A stretch of 64,000 nt of DNA from Tropicimonas sediminicola (GCF_900188335.1 NZ_FZOY01000008.1:1-64000), one strand, 5' to 3'; numbered from the stretch's first letter, positions 25,675-35,215 are shown. The notes: generated by a model not told the origin, from the sequence alone. Numbers and translations: made by a program.

Positions 25675-26829
25675 ATGGCGACTCAATCCCCGGCTGCGCG
25701 GCCGGCGAACCCTCGTTTTTCCTCTGGCCCCTGCGCCAAACCCCCCTCATTCACGCTCGACGCCCTGAAGGACGCCGCCCTCGGCCGGTCGCACCGCGCC
25801 GCAATCGGCAAGGCGAAGCTTTCCGACGCGATCGAGATCACCCGAGACGTGCTCGGTGTGCCCGCCGACTACCGCATCGGCATCGTGCCCGCCTCCGACA
25901 CCGGCGCGGTCGAGATGGCCATGTGGTCGCTGCTGGGGCAGCGCCCGGTCGAAATGCTGGCGTGGGAAAGCTTCGGCGCCGGCTGGGTGACCGACGTGGT
26001 CAAGCAGCTCAAGCTCGATGCCACCGTCCGGACCGCCGAATACGGCGAGATCGTCGATTTCACGCAGGTCGACTTCGACAAGGACGTCGTCTTCACCTGG
26101 AACGGCACCACCTCCGGCGTGCGCCTGCCCAACGGCAACGCGATCCCCGCCGACCGTAACGGGCTGACCATCTGCGACGCGACCTCCGCGGCCTTCGCGG
26201 TGGACCTGCCCTGGGACAAGCTCGACGTCACCACCTTCTCCTGGCAGAAGGTGCTGGGCGGCGAGGCCGCACACGGCATCCTGATCCTCAGCCCCCGCGC
26301 GGTGGCACGGCTCGAGAGCTACACCCCCGCCTGGCCGCTGCCCAAGATCTTCCGCCTGACGAAGGGCGGCAAGCTGATCGAGGGCATCTTCAAGGGCGAG
26401 ACGATCAACACGCCGTCGATGCTGGCGGTCGAGGACTACCTCTTCGCGCTCGACTGGGCGAAGTCGGTGGGCGGGCTCAAGGGCCTCATCGCCCGCGCAG
26501 ACGCCAACACCGCCGTGATCGCGCGTTTCGTCGCCGAGAACGACTGGATCGACTTCCTCGCCGCCGACCCGGCGATCCGCTCCAACACCAGCGTCTGCCT
26601 GAAGTTCACCGACGCGCGGATCAAGGACGGCGCGGCCTTTGCCAAGGCGGTGGCCAAGCGGCTCGACGCCGAGGGCGTGGCCTATGACATCGGCGCCTAC
26701 CGCGACGCCCCCGCGGGGCTGCGCATCTGGTGCGGCGCGACGGTCGAGACCTCGGATCTCGAGGCTCTGGTTCCTTGGCTGGTCTGGGCCTTCGAGGCCG
26801 AGATCCAGGCGCAGTCCGAACTCGCCTGA
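25675..26829 (+). CDS. serC: Phosphoserine aminotransferase
   Basis: The 384-residue PLP enzyme converts 3-phosphohydroxypyruvate and glutamate to phosphoserine, the second step of serine synthesis; it also serves PLP synthesis. It has the alphaproteobacterial-type SerC N-terminus ([13 protein letters not shown]), [29 protein letters not shown], and the PLP-lysine segment [15 protein letters not shown]. The ATG has AAGGA 9 bp upstream; the longer open frame upstream runs into a short GC-rich CCCCTCCCCAATGAGGGG stem and is not used. serA follows 74 bp later, the usual Rhodobacteraceae order. Confidence 0.95.
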   Translation: MATQSPAARPANPRFSSGPCAKPPSFTLDALKDAALGRSHRAAIGKAKLSDAIEITRDVLGVPADYRIGIVPASDTGAVEMAMWSLLGQRPVEMLAWESFGAGWVTDVVKQLKLDATVRTAEYGEIVDFTQVDFDKDVVFTWNGTTSGVRLPNGNAIPADRNGLTICDATSAAFAVDLPWDKLDVTTFSWQKVLGGEAAHGILILSPRAVARLESYTPAWPLPKIFRLTKGGKLIEGIFKGETINTPSMLAVEDYLFALDWAKSVGGLKGLIARADANTAVIARFVAENDWIDFLAADPAIRSNTSVCLKFTDARIKDGAAFAKAVAKRLDAEGVAYDIGAYRDAPAGLRIWCGATVETSDLEALVPWLVWAFEAEIQAQSELA

Positions 26830-26832
26830 CCG

Positions 26833-26872
26833 CGAATTTTCGTACGAAAATTCGGGGGCCCGCCGGCCCCCG
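26833..26872. repeat. Perfect 22-bp palindrome plus GC hairpin between serC and serA
   Basis: 26833-26854 is a perfect 22-bp palindrome, each half being CGAATTTTCGT. It runs directly into a second hairpin with CGGGGGCC and GGCCCCCG arms and loop CGCC (26853-26872). The two share two bases. This double structure lies between co-oriented serC and serA and could be a terminator/attenuator or an intergenic repeat element. Confidence 0.6.
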
Positions 26873-26903
26873 TACTCCCCCTATTCAGACAGGAGTGCCT
26901 CTC

Positions 26904-28499
26904 ATGGCCCCCAAGGTTCTCGTTTCCGACAAGCTCAGCGAAACCGCTGTCCAGATCTTCCGTGACAATGGCATCGAGGTGGATTTCCTGCCGACCCTCG
27001 GCAAGGAACCCGAGAAGCTGCTGGAATTGATCCACAACTACGACGGCCTCGCGATCCGCTCGGCCACCAAGGTGACCCCGGCCATCCTCGAGCGCGCCAC
27101 CAATCTCAAGGTGATCGGCCGCGCCGGGATCGGCGTCGACAACGTCGACATCCCGGCCGCGTCCAAGAAGGGCGTGATCGTGATGAACACGCCTTACGGC
27201 AACATGATCACCACCGCCGAGCACGCCATCGCGATGATGTTCGCCGTTGCGCGCCAGATTCCTGAGGCCAGCGCCTCCACCCATGCCGGCAAGTGGGAGA
27301 AGTCCAAGTTCATGGGCGTCGAGCTGACCGGCAAGACGCTGGGCGTGATCGGCGCGGGCAACATCGGCGGCATCGTCTGCGACCGCGCGGTCGGCCTGAA
27401 GATGAAGGTCGTGGCCTACGACCCGTTCCTCAGCGACGAGCGCGCCGCCAAGCTCGGCGTGACCAAGGTGGAACTCGACGAGCTGCTCAAGCGCGCCGAT
27501 TTCATCACGCTGCACGTGCCGCTGACTGACAAGACCCGCAACGTCCTGAGCCGCGAGAACCTCGCGAAGACCAAGAAGGGCGTCCGGATCATCAACTGCG
27601 CCCGTGGCGGCCTGGTGGACGAGGAAGCGCTGGCGGACATGCTCAAGGAAGGCCATGTCGCCGGCGCCGCCTTCGACGTCTTCGCCAAGGAACCGGCAAC
27701 CGAGAACCCGCTCTTCGGCCTGCCGAACGTGGTCTGCACGCCGCATCTCGGCGCCTCCACGACCGAGGCGCAGGAGAACGTCGCGCTGCAGGTGGCGCAG
27801 CAGATGTCGGCCTACCTGAACACCGGTGCCGTCGAGAACGCGCTCAACATGCCGTCGGTCACCGCCGAGGAAGCCAAGGTCATGGGGCCGTGGCTGAAGC
27901 TCTCCGAACATCTCGGCGCCTTCATCGGCCAGATGACGGACGAGCCGATCAAGGCGATCAACATCCTCTATGACGGCAAGGTTGCGGAGATGAACCTCGA
28001 CGCGCTCGGCTGCTCTGCCATCGCGGGCGTCATGAAGGCCTCCAACCCCGACGTGAACCTCGTCTCCGCCCCGATCCAGGCCGCCGAGCGTGGCGTTCAG
28101 GTGTCGCGCACGACGCAGGCCAAGTCGGGCGTCTTCGACGCTTTCGTCAAGCTGACTGTCGTCACCGACACCCGCGAGCGTTCCATCGCCGGGACCGTGT
28201 TCTCGGACGGCAAGCCGCGCTTCATCCAGATCAAGGGCATCAACATCGATGCCGAGATCGGGCAGCACATGCTCTACACGACCAACAAGGACGTACCGGG
28301 CATCATCGGCACGCTGGGCCGGACCATGGGCGAGAACGGCGTGAACATCGCCAACTTCACCCTCGGTCGGACCGAGCCGGGCAAGGATGCGATCGCCCTG
28401 CTCTATGTCGACGAGCCGGTGAACGACGTGGTGATCGGCAAGCTCAAGGACACGGGCCTGTTCCAGAACGTCAGCCCGCTGGAGTTCGCCGTCGCCTGA
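26904..28499 (+). CDS. serA: D-3-phosphoglycerate dehydrogenase (type I)
   Basis: The 531-residue enzyme oxidises 3-phosphoglycerate to 3-phosphohydroxypyruvate, the first step of serine synthesis. It has the substrate/NAD domains with [10 protein letters not shown] (about residue 150), catalytic Arg in [10 protein letters not shown], the Glu region, and catalytic His in [11 protein letters not shown]. An intervening ASB domain (about 320-450) and a C-terminal ACT domain ([20 protein letters not shown]) follow, the long type I layout, so serine feedback is possible. The ATG has AGGAG 8 bp upstream. Together with serC it forms the serine pathway pair. Confidence 0.96.
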   Translation: MAPKVLVSDKLSETAVQIFRDNGIEVDFLPTLGKEPEKLLELIHNYDGLAIRSATKVTPAILERATNLKVIGRAGIGVDNVDIPAASKKGVIVMNTPYGNMITTAEHAIAMMFAVARQIPEASASTHAGKWEKSKFMGVELTGKTLGVIGAGNIGGIVCDRAVGLKMKVVAYDPFLSDERAAKLGVTKVELDELLKRADFITLHVPLTDKTRNVLSRENLAKTKKGVRIINCARGGLVDEEALADMLKEGHVAGAAFDVFAKEPATENPLFGLPNVVCTPHLGASTTEAQENVALQVAQQMSAYLNTGAVENALNMPSVTAEEAKVMGPWLKLSEHLGAFIGQMTDEPIKAINILYDGKVAEMNLDALGCSAIAGVMKASNPDVNLVSAPIQAAERGVQVSRTTQAKSGVFDAFVKLTVVTDTRERSIAGTVFSDGKPRFIQIKGINIDAEIGQHMLYTTNKDVPGIIGTLGRTMGENGVNIANFTLGRTEPGKDAIALLYVDEPVNDVVIGKLKDTGLFQNVSPLEFAVA

Positions 28500-28523
28500 G
28501 CGGCCATGATGGACTAGAGACAT

Positions 28524-28554
28524 CTGCGGGCGTCCCGGCACGGGGCGCCCGCAG
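28524..28554 (+). terminator. Hairpin after serA
   Basis: A strong stem CTGCGGGCGTCCCG / CGGGGCGCCCGCAG (one mismatch or bulge) with a 3-nt loop lies 25 bp past serA and just before the phosphatase gene. No T run follows, so it may be a partial terminator or 3'-end protector. Confidence 0.55.
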
Positions 28555-28575
28555 GCATCTGGAGAGAACGGGATC

Positions 28576-29316
28576 ATGCGTACCTATGCGATCGGCGACA
28601 TTCATGGGCAGCTCGAAAAGCTGAGGCGCGCCCATGCGCTGATCGAGGCCGACAAGGCCACCGTGGGGGATCCGGGTGCAACCGTCGTCCATCTCGGCGA
28701 CCTGCCGGATCGCGGCCCGGACACGAAGGGCGTGATCGACCACCTGATCCAATGCCGGGACACTGGCGCGCCGCATGTGGTATTGCTGGGCAATCACGAC
28801 CGGATGATGCGGCGCTTCCTGCATCCGGAGAAACTCAAGGACAACCTGCGGCATGACCTCGACTGGCTGTGGGAGCCACTCGGCGGACGGGCCACGCTCG
28901 CCTCCTACGGAGTCGATGTCTCGGCCGGCCGGGACGATCTGGACATCCACGCCGACGCGCTGGACGCCGTCCCCGCCAGCCACCTCGCCTTTCTCGACGA
29001 CCTGACGACGCCCTATGCGGAGGGCGCGTGCCTGTTCGTCCATGCGGGAATTCGGCCGGGCGTGCCGCTCGAACGGCAAACCCTCGACGACCTCGTCTGG
29101 ATCCGCGAACCCTTCCTGTCCGACACCCGTGATCATGGCCCGCTGATCGTGCACGGCCACACACCGGTGGACGAGGTGATGCATTGCGGCAACCGGCTGA
29201 ACCTCGACACCGGGGCGGGCTATGGCGAGGCGTTGTCGACCGTGGTCATCGAGGGGCGCGAGGTCTGGCTGCTCTCGGAGGACGGGCGGCAGCCGGTGCT
29301 GCCCTGCGGCGTCTGA
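28576..29316 (+). CDS. Calcineurin-like metallophosphatase (PrpA/ApaH-type)
   Basis: The 246-residue protein is a serine/threonine phosphatase-type metallophosphoesterase. All metal and catalytic motifs are present: GDIHG (residue 7), GDLPDRG, LLGNHD, LFVHAGIRPG and VHGHTPV. Such bacterial proteins dephosphorylate phosphoproteins or cleave diadenosine tetraphosphate; sequence alone cannot decide. GGAGAG lies 8 bp before the ATG. It follows serA after a hairpin and precedes the kinase-like cassette by about 840 bp, so a functional link with the kinase at 30155 is conceivable but not demonstrated. Confidence 0.9.
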   Translation: MRTYAIGDIHGQLEKLRRAHALIEADKATVGDPGATVVHLGDLPDRGPDTKGVIDHLIQCRDTGAPHVVLLGNHDRMMRRFLHPEKLKDNLRHDLDWLWEPLGGRATLASYGVDVSAGRDDLDIHADALDAVPASHLAFLDDLTTPYAEGACLFVHAGIRPGVPLERQTLDDLVWIREPFLSDTRDHGPLIVHGHTPVDEVMHCGNRLNLDTGAGYGEALSTVVIEGREVWLLSEDGRQPVLPCGV

Positions 29317-29722
29317 ACGGCGATCCGGACCGGACAAAACACTCGGGCAGGGTCTTTCGCAACGCTCCCCTTTTCCTCCATGGCGACTGATTCCGGGCTC
29401 TTTTCAATACGCCTCCATTCCCCCACGGAAAGCGCACAGGAAGAAAATCTGGGCGAAAAAAAGGCAAACTTCGCACCAATTGGTGGATATACTCCGAACT
29501 GTCGCCATTCGTGAACAACCGACACAGCCCGTAACAACTTGCTACTATTGTTTATCTAACTGATAAAATTAATGAATTTTTAACCCGACCGCCCCTCACC
29601 CGAGGGCACCCCCCGATCCCACTTGACCGGACGCCGGCAAAAATCAGAATGGGATATCATCGTTCCGCGATTACACGTGCGGGCGTGATTCGCGATTGAT
29701 TTAATACGAGTAGGGGGAAGTC
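29317..29722 (+). promoter_or_regulatory. AT-rich upstream region of the peptide-kinase cassette
   Basis: No gene is visible in these 406 bp. The section 29531-29583 is strikingly AT-rich for this genome (TTGTTTATCTAACTGATAAA, then TTAATGAATTTTT) and probably contains the cassette promoter; a silencer or regulator target is possible. The ATG of the small gene is preceded by GGGGGAAG. Confidence 0.4.
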
Positions 29723-30031
29723 ATGGAAGATCATAGCATCGAAAAGAATGAAGCTCTGGTTTCGCCGGCACGGCGACGCCTTCTTGCAAAAGCCGGCACC
29801 TACGCGGTGGTCACGCCGCCGGCGGTGTCCTTCATGCTGTCGACGGCTCTGGCCGGCGATAGTGTCGCCAAATCCGGCGGCGGGGACCAGCCCTGGAAGC
29901 AGCGCTGGCAAGAGCGCAAGGCGCAGCAGAAGCTGGCCAGAAAGGCCGCGAACAAGGAGGCCCGGCGCGCAGCCAAGAAGGCTGCAAACAAGGCGGCCCG
30001 CAAGGCCGCTCGCAAGGCCGCCAAGAACTGA
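29723..30031 (+). CDS. Small protein with Tat-like leader and Ala/Lys/Arg-rich tail
   Basis: The 102-residue protein opens with a polar stretch, then ARRRLLAKAGTYAVVTPPAV and a hydrophobic part ending SFMLSTALAGDSVA, resembling a twin-arginine leader. A SKSGGG-like linker follows (KSGGGDQPW). The tail from about residue 60 is an almost pure run of Lys, Arg, Ala and Asn in a period-4 to -7 pattern, as in histone-H1-like tails. Shine-Dalgarno GGGGGAAG is 5 bp before the ATG. I recall similar RRxxLAKAGxYxVVTPPxV proteins next to HprK-like kinases in alphaproteobacteria, so it is the likely substrate or precursor of the two genes downstream. Function is inferred only. Confidence 0.7.
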   Translation: MEDHSIEKNEALVSPARRRLLAKAGTYAVVTPPAVSFMLSTALAGDSVAKSGGGDQPWKQRWQERKAQQKLARKAANKEARRAAKKAANKAARKAARKAAKN

Positions 30032-30084
30032 GTCTGGGGTGACGGTGTCCCGACGCCGTCTGATGCCTGGAAAATTCTGACCAA

Positions 30085-30118
30085 GCGTGCTTCAGGACGA
30101 CGAAGCCCTGAAGCACGC
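30085..30118 (+). terminator. Strong hairpin between small gene and kinase gene
   Basis: GCGTGCTTCAGG and CCTGAAGCACGC form a perfect 12-bp stem with a 10-nt loop, midway between the small protein and the kinase. There is no T tract. A partial terminator or RNA stabiliser that keeps the small protein in excess over the enzymes would fit. Confidence 0.6.
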
Positions 30119-30154
30119 CAGAGACATGTTGGTAACGATTCCAGGCAGAACCCC

Positions 30155-31291
30155 GTGATACACACTGCGCAACAATCGCTTGAGACGTGTCCTGCCGATT
30201 TCCTGGCAGTCGCATGCACGGGCGTTCGTATCTCGCGCGTCAAGGATTCCCGGTTTCTCTTCGTCCCTGAACGGCAGGAGTTGTTCGGGGTCAGCCCGAC
30301 GACGGAACAGCTCTGGCCGTTGCTGCAGTCGGGCATCGAGACGGCGGATTTCGCCGCCAGGGCCGCAGAGCTGGGCGACGACGGGTTCGCGGTGATCGAC
30401 CAACTCGTCGCGATCGGAGCGGTACAGTACATCGCCACGGACGAGCAGCCCCTCGACGTTCACGAACGGGTCACGATCTCGGTCGGGCACACGGCGATCG
30501 GTCTCAGCTTCTCCGGACCGATCGCCCTCGCGAGGCTGCGGTGCGTGTTCCGGCATCTCGAGACTCCTGCCCTGCCGGACGCCGAGGTCGTGATCGTCGA
30601 ACGTGAAGACGGAGTCGGTATCGCGTTCTCGGGTGACGCGCCCGAATCCTACGCATGGCACGAAGCCGGACCTGCGCTGAAACTGCTGATCACCGAGCTC
30701 GCGCTGGACGCTGCCATGGGCATGACGCTCCATCTCGGCACCCTTCAGAGAGACAACGAGGCGCTGCTGCTTGTCGGCGAGCCCGGCGCCGGGAAGTCGA
30801 CGCTGTCGGTCGCCCTGGGAAGCGGTGATTTCGAGCTGTGGGGGGACGATCTGGCGGAACTGCGGCCCGATGGCCGGGTTCAGGCCCTTCCCCTGCCGGC
30901 AACGCTCAAGGATGGCGCCTGGCCCATGCTCGCGCACCTGCACCCGGAGCTGGAGGGGGGCGAAGCCTTCGTGCGGCCCGACGACAAGACCGTCAAGTAC
31001 CTGCCCCTGCCGCCTGCGACCAAGGCCCCGGTGCTTCGGGCGCGCTGCGCGCTTTCGCTCCGCAGGGACGACGCGGCGCCGCCGGGTCTTGAGCCGCTGG
31101 ACGCGAAGGACTTCATCGCCGCGATGATCGCGGGCGGATGGTCCGGCGATCACCGGCTGACGCCGGACGATTTCGACGGCCTCGCCGCCTGCGCCGACGG
31201 CATTGCGTTTTTCCGGGCGACCTATCCCGACCTCCCGACCGCGCTGTCGCTGGTCGAGGAGGCATGGCGGATCTCGGGGACGGCGCGATGA
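30155..31291 (+). CDS. PqqD-like (RRE) domain fused to HPr-kinase-like P-loop domain
   Basis: The 378-residue protein has two parts. Residues about 25-85 read as a PqqD-like fold (FLFVPERQELFGVSPTTEQL, FAARAAELGDDGFAVIDQLV, GAVQYIA), the type used as a RiPP recognition element. From about 100 onward it is an HprK-related kinase, with Walker A LVGEPGAGKSTLSVAL at about residues 205-220 and ELWGDDLAELRPDG after it. Start is GTG with a weak Shine-Dalgarno. The stop overlaps the nucleotidyltransferase start (ATGA). HprK-like kinases paired with PF14907 nucleotidyltransferases modify lasso peptides such as paeninodin. Here no lasso cyclase or protease is present, so the substrate may be the adjacent small protein. 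Confidence 0.8.
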   Translation: MIHTAQQSLETCPADFLAVACTGVRISRVKDSRFLFVPERQELFGVSPTTEQLWPLLQSGIETADFAARAAELGDDGFAVIDQLVAIGAVQYIATDEQPLDVHERVTISVGHTAIGLSFSGPIALARLRCVFRHLETPALPDAEVVIVEREDGVGIAFSGDAPESYAWHEAGPALKLLITELALDAAMGMTLHLGTLQRDNEALLLVGEPGAGKSTLSVALGSGDFELWGDDLAELRPDGRVQALPLPATLKDGAWPMLAHLHPELEGGEAFVRPDDKTVKYLPLPPATKAPVLRARCALSLRRDDAAPPGLEPLDAKDFIAAMIAGGWSGDHRLTPDDFDGLAACADGIAFFRATYPDLPTALSLVEEAWRISGTAR

Positions 31292-32325
31292 GCCCTCTGC
31301 GCCTCCCCCGGTTCCCGCCGGACCCCTCGCCCCTACGCCAGCTTGCCGCCTGCCTGCGTGGCGAAGTGAGTGCGAGCACCGATTGGCACACCTGCCTGGA
31401 GGCGGCCAACCTGCACTATGTCGCCCCGGCGCTCGGCAAGTCGCTTGAGCTGAGGCTGGCCTCCGAGGAGCTCGATCCGGAGGCGCTGCAATACCTGGAA
31501 GATCTGCGGACGCTCAACGGAGAGCGCAACCGCCGCCTTGCAGACCAGCTCGCCGAGCTTGCCCGCGCCCTCAACGAGGTCGGCGTCACGCCGATCGTCA
31601 TCAAGGGTGCGGCGATCCTCGCCGGCGCGCCGCGCCCCGAGCACTGCACCCGGATGCTGGTTGACCTCGACATTCTGGTAGAGCCCTCGGACGTCACCGC
31701 TGCCGACAAAGCGCTGCGTGGGATCGGCTACAAGATTTTCGAGGACAGCGAGGACGAGCATTCCTCCGGCAGCTACTACCGCAATCGCGATGTCGGCGCA
31801 GTGGATCTTCATTTCTGCCTCGCGGACCGTATTGCAGAGGTGATCACGCCGGAAGACCTCGCGACGCGCACCCGGGACGTTCCCTTCGGCAACGCCCGCA
31901 TCCGGATCCCGGATGCAAGCCTGCTCTTCGTGATGAACATCGCCCACGAGATGCTGCATGACGAGGTGCTGTCGAAGGGGCGGGTCAGCCTGCGCTACCT
32001 GCTGGACCTCGTCGACCTGTCCACCGACGAGACGGCCCCCCTCGACCGCGCCTGGATCGAGGCCAAGTGCGCGCACTGGAAGTTCGACCTGGCGCTCGAA
32101 CTGCAGTCCCGCATGGCCGACGAGTTGCTCGGCCTCCCGCTCGCCCCCGGCAGGAAACGCACCCGGCTCGGCGCCCTGCTGCATCGCCGGCGACTGCTGA
32201 AAGCACACAGCCCGACGCTCGACGAGCTGGAATGGACGCTCATCTGGCGCTTCAAGAACCTGCTTCGGGCGGCCCGCCTCGATCCCACGCCGCTGATTGC
32301 CCGCCGCCACCACGGCGAGCAGTAG
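31288..32325 (+). CDS. PF14907-type putative nucleotidyltransferase
   Basis: The 345-residue protein matches the uncharacterised nucleotidyltransferase family found beside HprK-related kinases. The nucleotidyltransferase core is at about residues 95-200: VTPIVIKGAAILAGAPRPEH, RMLVDLDILVEPSDV with the DxD pair, and VDLHFCL with a third acidic residue. A helical C-terminal part includes FVMNIAHEMLHDEVLSKGRV. Start ATG overlaps the kinase stop by 4 bp; an ATG 24 bp earlier is less likely. In the paeninodin cluster the homologous enzyme extends the phosphate added by the kinase. A similar two-step phosphorylation then nucleotidyl transfer is the inferred role here. Confidence 0.8.
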   Translation: MSPLRLPRFPPDPSPLRQLAACLRGEVSASTDWHTCLEAANLHYVAPALGKSLELRLASEELDPEALQYLEDLRTLNGERNRRLADQLAELARALNEVGVTPIVIKGAAILAGAPRPEHCTRMLVDLDILVEPSDVTAADKALRGIGYKIFEDSEDEHSSGSYYRNRDVGAVDLHFCLADRIAEVITPEDLATRTRDVPFGNARIRIPDASLLFVMNIAHEMLHDEVLSKGRVSLRYLLDLVDLSTDETAPLDRAWIEAKCAHWKFDLALELQSRMADELLGLPLAPGRKRTRLGALLHRRRLLKAHSPTLDELEWTLIWRFKNLLRAARLDPTPLIARRHHGEQ

Positions 32326-32382
32326 GCCGTGGCCAGCCGTCTCGATCCGCAGTGGCGATGACGCTGCAAAGCACGCGGCCGC

Positions 32383-33420
32383 TCAGCTCCAGTCGAGCAC
32401 GACCTTGCCGGAAGAACCGCCGCGCATTGTCTCGAACCCTTCGCGGAAGTCGTCCACGCCGAAGCGGTGGGTGATGACGTTGCGGATGTCGAGCCCGTTC
32501 TCCAGCATGGCGATCATCTTGTACCACGTCTCGAAGATCTCGCGGCCATAGACGCCCTTGATTGTGATCGCCTTGAAGACGATCCGCGACCAGTCCACCG
32601 GCGACTTGCCCGGCGGGATGCCGAGCAGCGCGATCCGCCCGCCCATGGTGAGGGATTCGACCATCTGGTCGAGCGCCGCCTGGTTGCCGGACATCTCCAG
32701 ACCGACGTCGAAACCCTGCTTCATGCCGAGTTCGTGGACCACGTCGGCCAGATCCTCCTCCAGCACGTTCACCGGGCGCACGTCGGCCACCTGCACGGCC
32801 AGGGCGAGGCGGTCGGGGTTCACGTCGGTGATGACCACGTGGCGCGCGCCGACGTGGCGGGCGACGGCGGCGGCCATGATACCGATCGGGCCGGCGCCGG
32901 TGATCAGCACGTCCTCGCCCACCAGGTCGAAGGAGAGCGCCGTGTGCACGGCATTGCCGAGCGGATCGAGGATCGCCCCGATCTCGTCGTCGATCCCGTC
33001 GGGCAGCGGCACGACGTTGAAGGCCGGCAGGCAGAGGTATTCGGCGAAGGCCCCCGGCACGTTGACGCCGACACCCTTTGTCTCCGGGTCGAGGTGGAAC
33101 TTGCCGGCACGGACCTGTCGCGAATGGTGGCCGATCAGGTGGCCCTCGCCCGAGCAGCGCTGACCGATGCGAAGTTCTTCCACGTCGCGGCCGATCTCGA
33201 CGATCTCGCCGGCGAATTCGTGGCCGGTCACCATCGGCACCGGCACGGTGCGCTGCGCCCACTCGTCCCAGTTCCAGATATGGATGTCGGTGCCGCAGAT
33301 CCCGGTCTTGCGGATGCGGATCAGCACGTCGTCCGGGCCGATCTCGGGCACCGGCACCTGCTCCATCCACAACCCGACCTCGGGCTTCGCCTTGACCAGC
33401 GCCTTCATCTTTTTGCTCAT
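32383..33420 (-). CDS. tdh: L-threonine 3-dehydrogenase (MDR family)
   Basis: The 345-residue zinc alcohol-dehydrogenase-family enzyme oxidises threonine to 2-amino-3-ketobutyrate, which Kbl cleaves. Catalytic zinc ligands Cys42 (GICGTD), His67 and Glu68 (GHEFAG) are intact, and the NAD site [15 protein letters not shown] is present. The four structural-zinc cysteines of E. coli Tdh are replaced: aligned positions 97, 100, 103 and 111 are Gly, Ser, Val and Asp ([17 protein letters not shown]). The start overlaps the methyltransferase stop by 4 bp, so it is third in a kbl-methyltransferase-tdh operon. Confidence 0.94.
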   Translation of the reverse strand: MSKKMKALVKAKPEVGLWMEQVPVPEIGPDDVLIRIRKTGICGTDIHIWNWDEWAQRTVPVPMVTGHEFAGEIVEIGRDVEELRIGQRCSGEGHLIGHHSRQVRAGKFHLDPETKGVGVNVPGAFAEYLCLPAFNVVPLPDGIDDEIGAILDPLGNAVHTALSFDLVGEDVLITGAGPIGIMAAAVARHVGARHVVITDVNPDRLALAVQVADVRPVNVLEEDLADVVHELGMKQGFDVGLEMSGNQAALDQMVESLTMGGRIALLGIPPGKSPVDWSRIVFKAITIKGVYGREIFETWYKMIAMLENGLDIRNVITHRFGVDDFREGFETMRGGSSGKVVLDWS

Positions 33421-34025
33421 GACCCTGGGCCCTTCTTCTGCAATGCAAGCCAGGTCCAGGTGATCCCGGCGGCAATGTTTTCCTGCTGGAGCGAGGGCGC
33501 GGCCGCCTCCCGAGCGAGCGACAGACCTGCGGCCTCCGCCATTTCGATCTCCTCGGTCGGATCGAGGGTGTAGACCGGCTGGCCGCCGTGGATGGCCCCG
33601 TGCCGGAGCGACAGGACCAGAACCCCGTTCGGTTCCAACAGCGCGGCGACGCGACCATAGGCGGCGCGGCGAGCCTCCGGCGGCAGGTGGTGCCAGACCG
33701 CGACCGCGAGCACGATGTCGAACGTCCCCGCGACTCCCGCCAGCTCGGGGAGCTGCGCGGCGAGACAGACCGCATCGGGCACCCGTGCCGAGATGGCGTC
33801 CCGGAAGGCCACGACCGGCTCCGCCGCCGTCACCGGGTGGCCGCGCGCCGCGAACCAGGCGAGGTCACGGCCACTGCCTGCCCCGATATCGAGAACTGTC
33901 GCCGGGGGCGGCGGCAGAAGGTCGGCCACGGGCGCAAAGAGGTCGTCCGCCGAGACGGCGTCGTATCGATGGCGCAACGCCTCCGAATGGGCTTCGTAGA
34001 TCCCGATGGCCGCGTGATCGCTCAC
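33417..34025 (-). CDS. SAM-dependent class I methyltransferase
   Basis: The 202-residue protein is a Rossmann-type methyltransferase. Motif I is [20 protein letters not shown] near residue 47, followed by an acidic motif II (TAAEPVVAF), [20 protein letters not shown] and [12 protein letters not shown]. The GTG start overlaps the kbl stop (GTGA), and the stop overlaps the tdh start (ATGA); the kbl-tdh pair is therefore interrupted by this gene. Substrate is unknown. A link to threonine/glycine metabolism is suggested only by co-translation. Confidence 0.85.
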   Translation of the reverse strand: MSDHAAIGIYEAHSEALRHRYDAVSADDLFAPVADLLPPPPATVLDIGAGSGRDLAWFAARGHPVTAAEPVVAFRDAISARVPDAVCLAAQLPELAGVAGTFDIVLAVAVWHHLPPEARRAAYGRVAALLEPNGVLVLSLRHGAIHGGQPVYTLDPTEEIEMAEAAGLSLAREAAAPSLQQENIAAGITWTWLALQKKGPGS

Positions 34026-35215
34026 TGGACCACGCCCGTTTCCCGCCCGGCCTTGCCGAAAGCGTCGAGTGCCCGGTCGAGGTCCGCGCGGGTCAGGGCG
34101 GCGTTCATCTGCGTCCGGATCCGCGCCGTGCCGCGCGGCACGACCGGGAAGAAGAATCCGGCCACGTAGACGCCGTGCTCGTAGAGCCGCGCCGCCATGT
34201 CCTGGCTGAGCTTCGCATCGCCCAGCATCACCGGCACGATCGGGTGCTCGCCGGGCAACAGCTCGAAGCCGAGGGACTCGAGCCCCGCCCGCCAGTAGGC
34301 GGCATTGTCGAACAGTTGCGCCCGCAGGGCGTCTCCTTCCTCCACGATCCTCAGAGCCTCCAGCCCGGCCGCCACCACGGACGGCGGCAGCGAATTGGAG
34401 AAGAGATAGGGGCGCGCCCGCTGGCGGAGAAGGTCCACCACCGCCTGCGGCCCCGCGATATATCCGCCGATCGCCCCGCCAAGCGCCTTCCCGAGCGTGC
34501 CGGTCAGGATGTCGACCTTGTCGGCGACCCCGTGGTGATGCGGCGTGCCCCGGCCCTGCGGCCCCATGAACCCGGTGGCATGGCAATCGTCCACCATCAC
34601 CAGCGCCTCGTAGCGTTCGGCGAGCGCGGTGATCTCGGGCAGCTTCGCGAGGTAGCCGTCCATCGAGAACACGCCGTCGGTGGCGATCATGATGTGCCGC
34701 GCGCCGCTGTCACGCGCCGCCCTGAGCTGCGCCTCCAGCTCGTCCATGTCGGAATTGGCGTAGCGATAGCGGCGCGCCTTGCAGAGCCGGATGCCGTCGA
34801 TGATCGAGGCGTGGTTCAGCGCGTCGGAGACAATCGCGTCCTCCTCGCCCAGAAGCGGCTCGAACAGCCCGCCGTTCGCGTCGAAACAGGCGGCGAAGAG
34901 GATCGCGTCGTCCTTGCCGAGAAACCGCGCGAGCGCCTGTTCGAGCTCCCGGTGCAGCGGCTTGGTGCCGCAGATGAAGCGCACCGAGGCCATGCCGAAA
35001 CCGTCCCGGTCCAGCGACGTCTTGGCGGCGGCGACGAGCCGCGGATCGTCTGCGAGGCCGAGATAGTTGTTGGCGCAGAGGTTCAGCATGTCGCGCCCGG
35101 CGACGTCGATATGCCCACCCTGCGGCGAGTCGATGGGACGTTCGCGCTTCAGCAGGCCCTGGGCCTCGATATCCTGAAGCGTCCGGGAAAGGTGGCTGGC
35201 GAAGTCGGGCGTCAT
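34022..35215 (-). CDS. kbl: 2-amino-3-ketobutyrate CoA ligase (glycine C-acetyltransferase)
   Basis: The 397-residue PLP enzyme cleaves 2-amino-3-ketobutyrate with CoA to glycine and acetyl-CoA, completing threonine degradation with Tdh. It has [69 protein letters not shown], and the PLP lysine in [16 protein letters not shown]. The ATG has AGGAGG 6 bp upstream. It heads the operon and is divergent from a marR-type gene 124 bp away, which is the likely regulator. Confidence 0.96.
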   Translation of the reverse strand: MTPDFASHLSRTLQDIEAQGLLKRERPIDSPQGGHIDVAGRDMLNLCANNYLGLADDPRLVAAAKTSLDRDGFGMASVRFICGTKPLHRELEQALARFLGKDDAILFAACFDANGGLFEPLLGEEDAIVSDALNHASIIDGIRLCKARRYRYANSDMDELEAQLRAARDSGARHIMIATDGVFSMDGYLAKLPEITALAERYEALVMVDDCHATGFMGPQGRGTPHHHGVADKVDILTGTLGKALGGAIGGYIAGPQAVVDLLRQRARPYLFSNSLPPSVVAAGLEALRIVEEGDALRAQLFDNAAYWRAGLESLGFELLPGEHPIVPVMLGDAKLSQDMAARLYEHGVYVAGFFFPVVPRGTARIRTQMNAALTRADLDRALDAFGKAGRETGVVQ

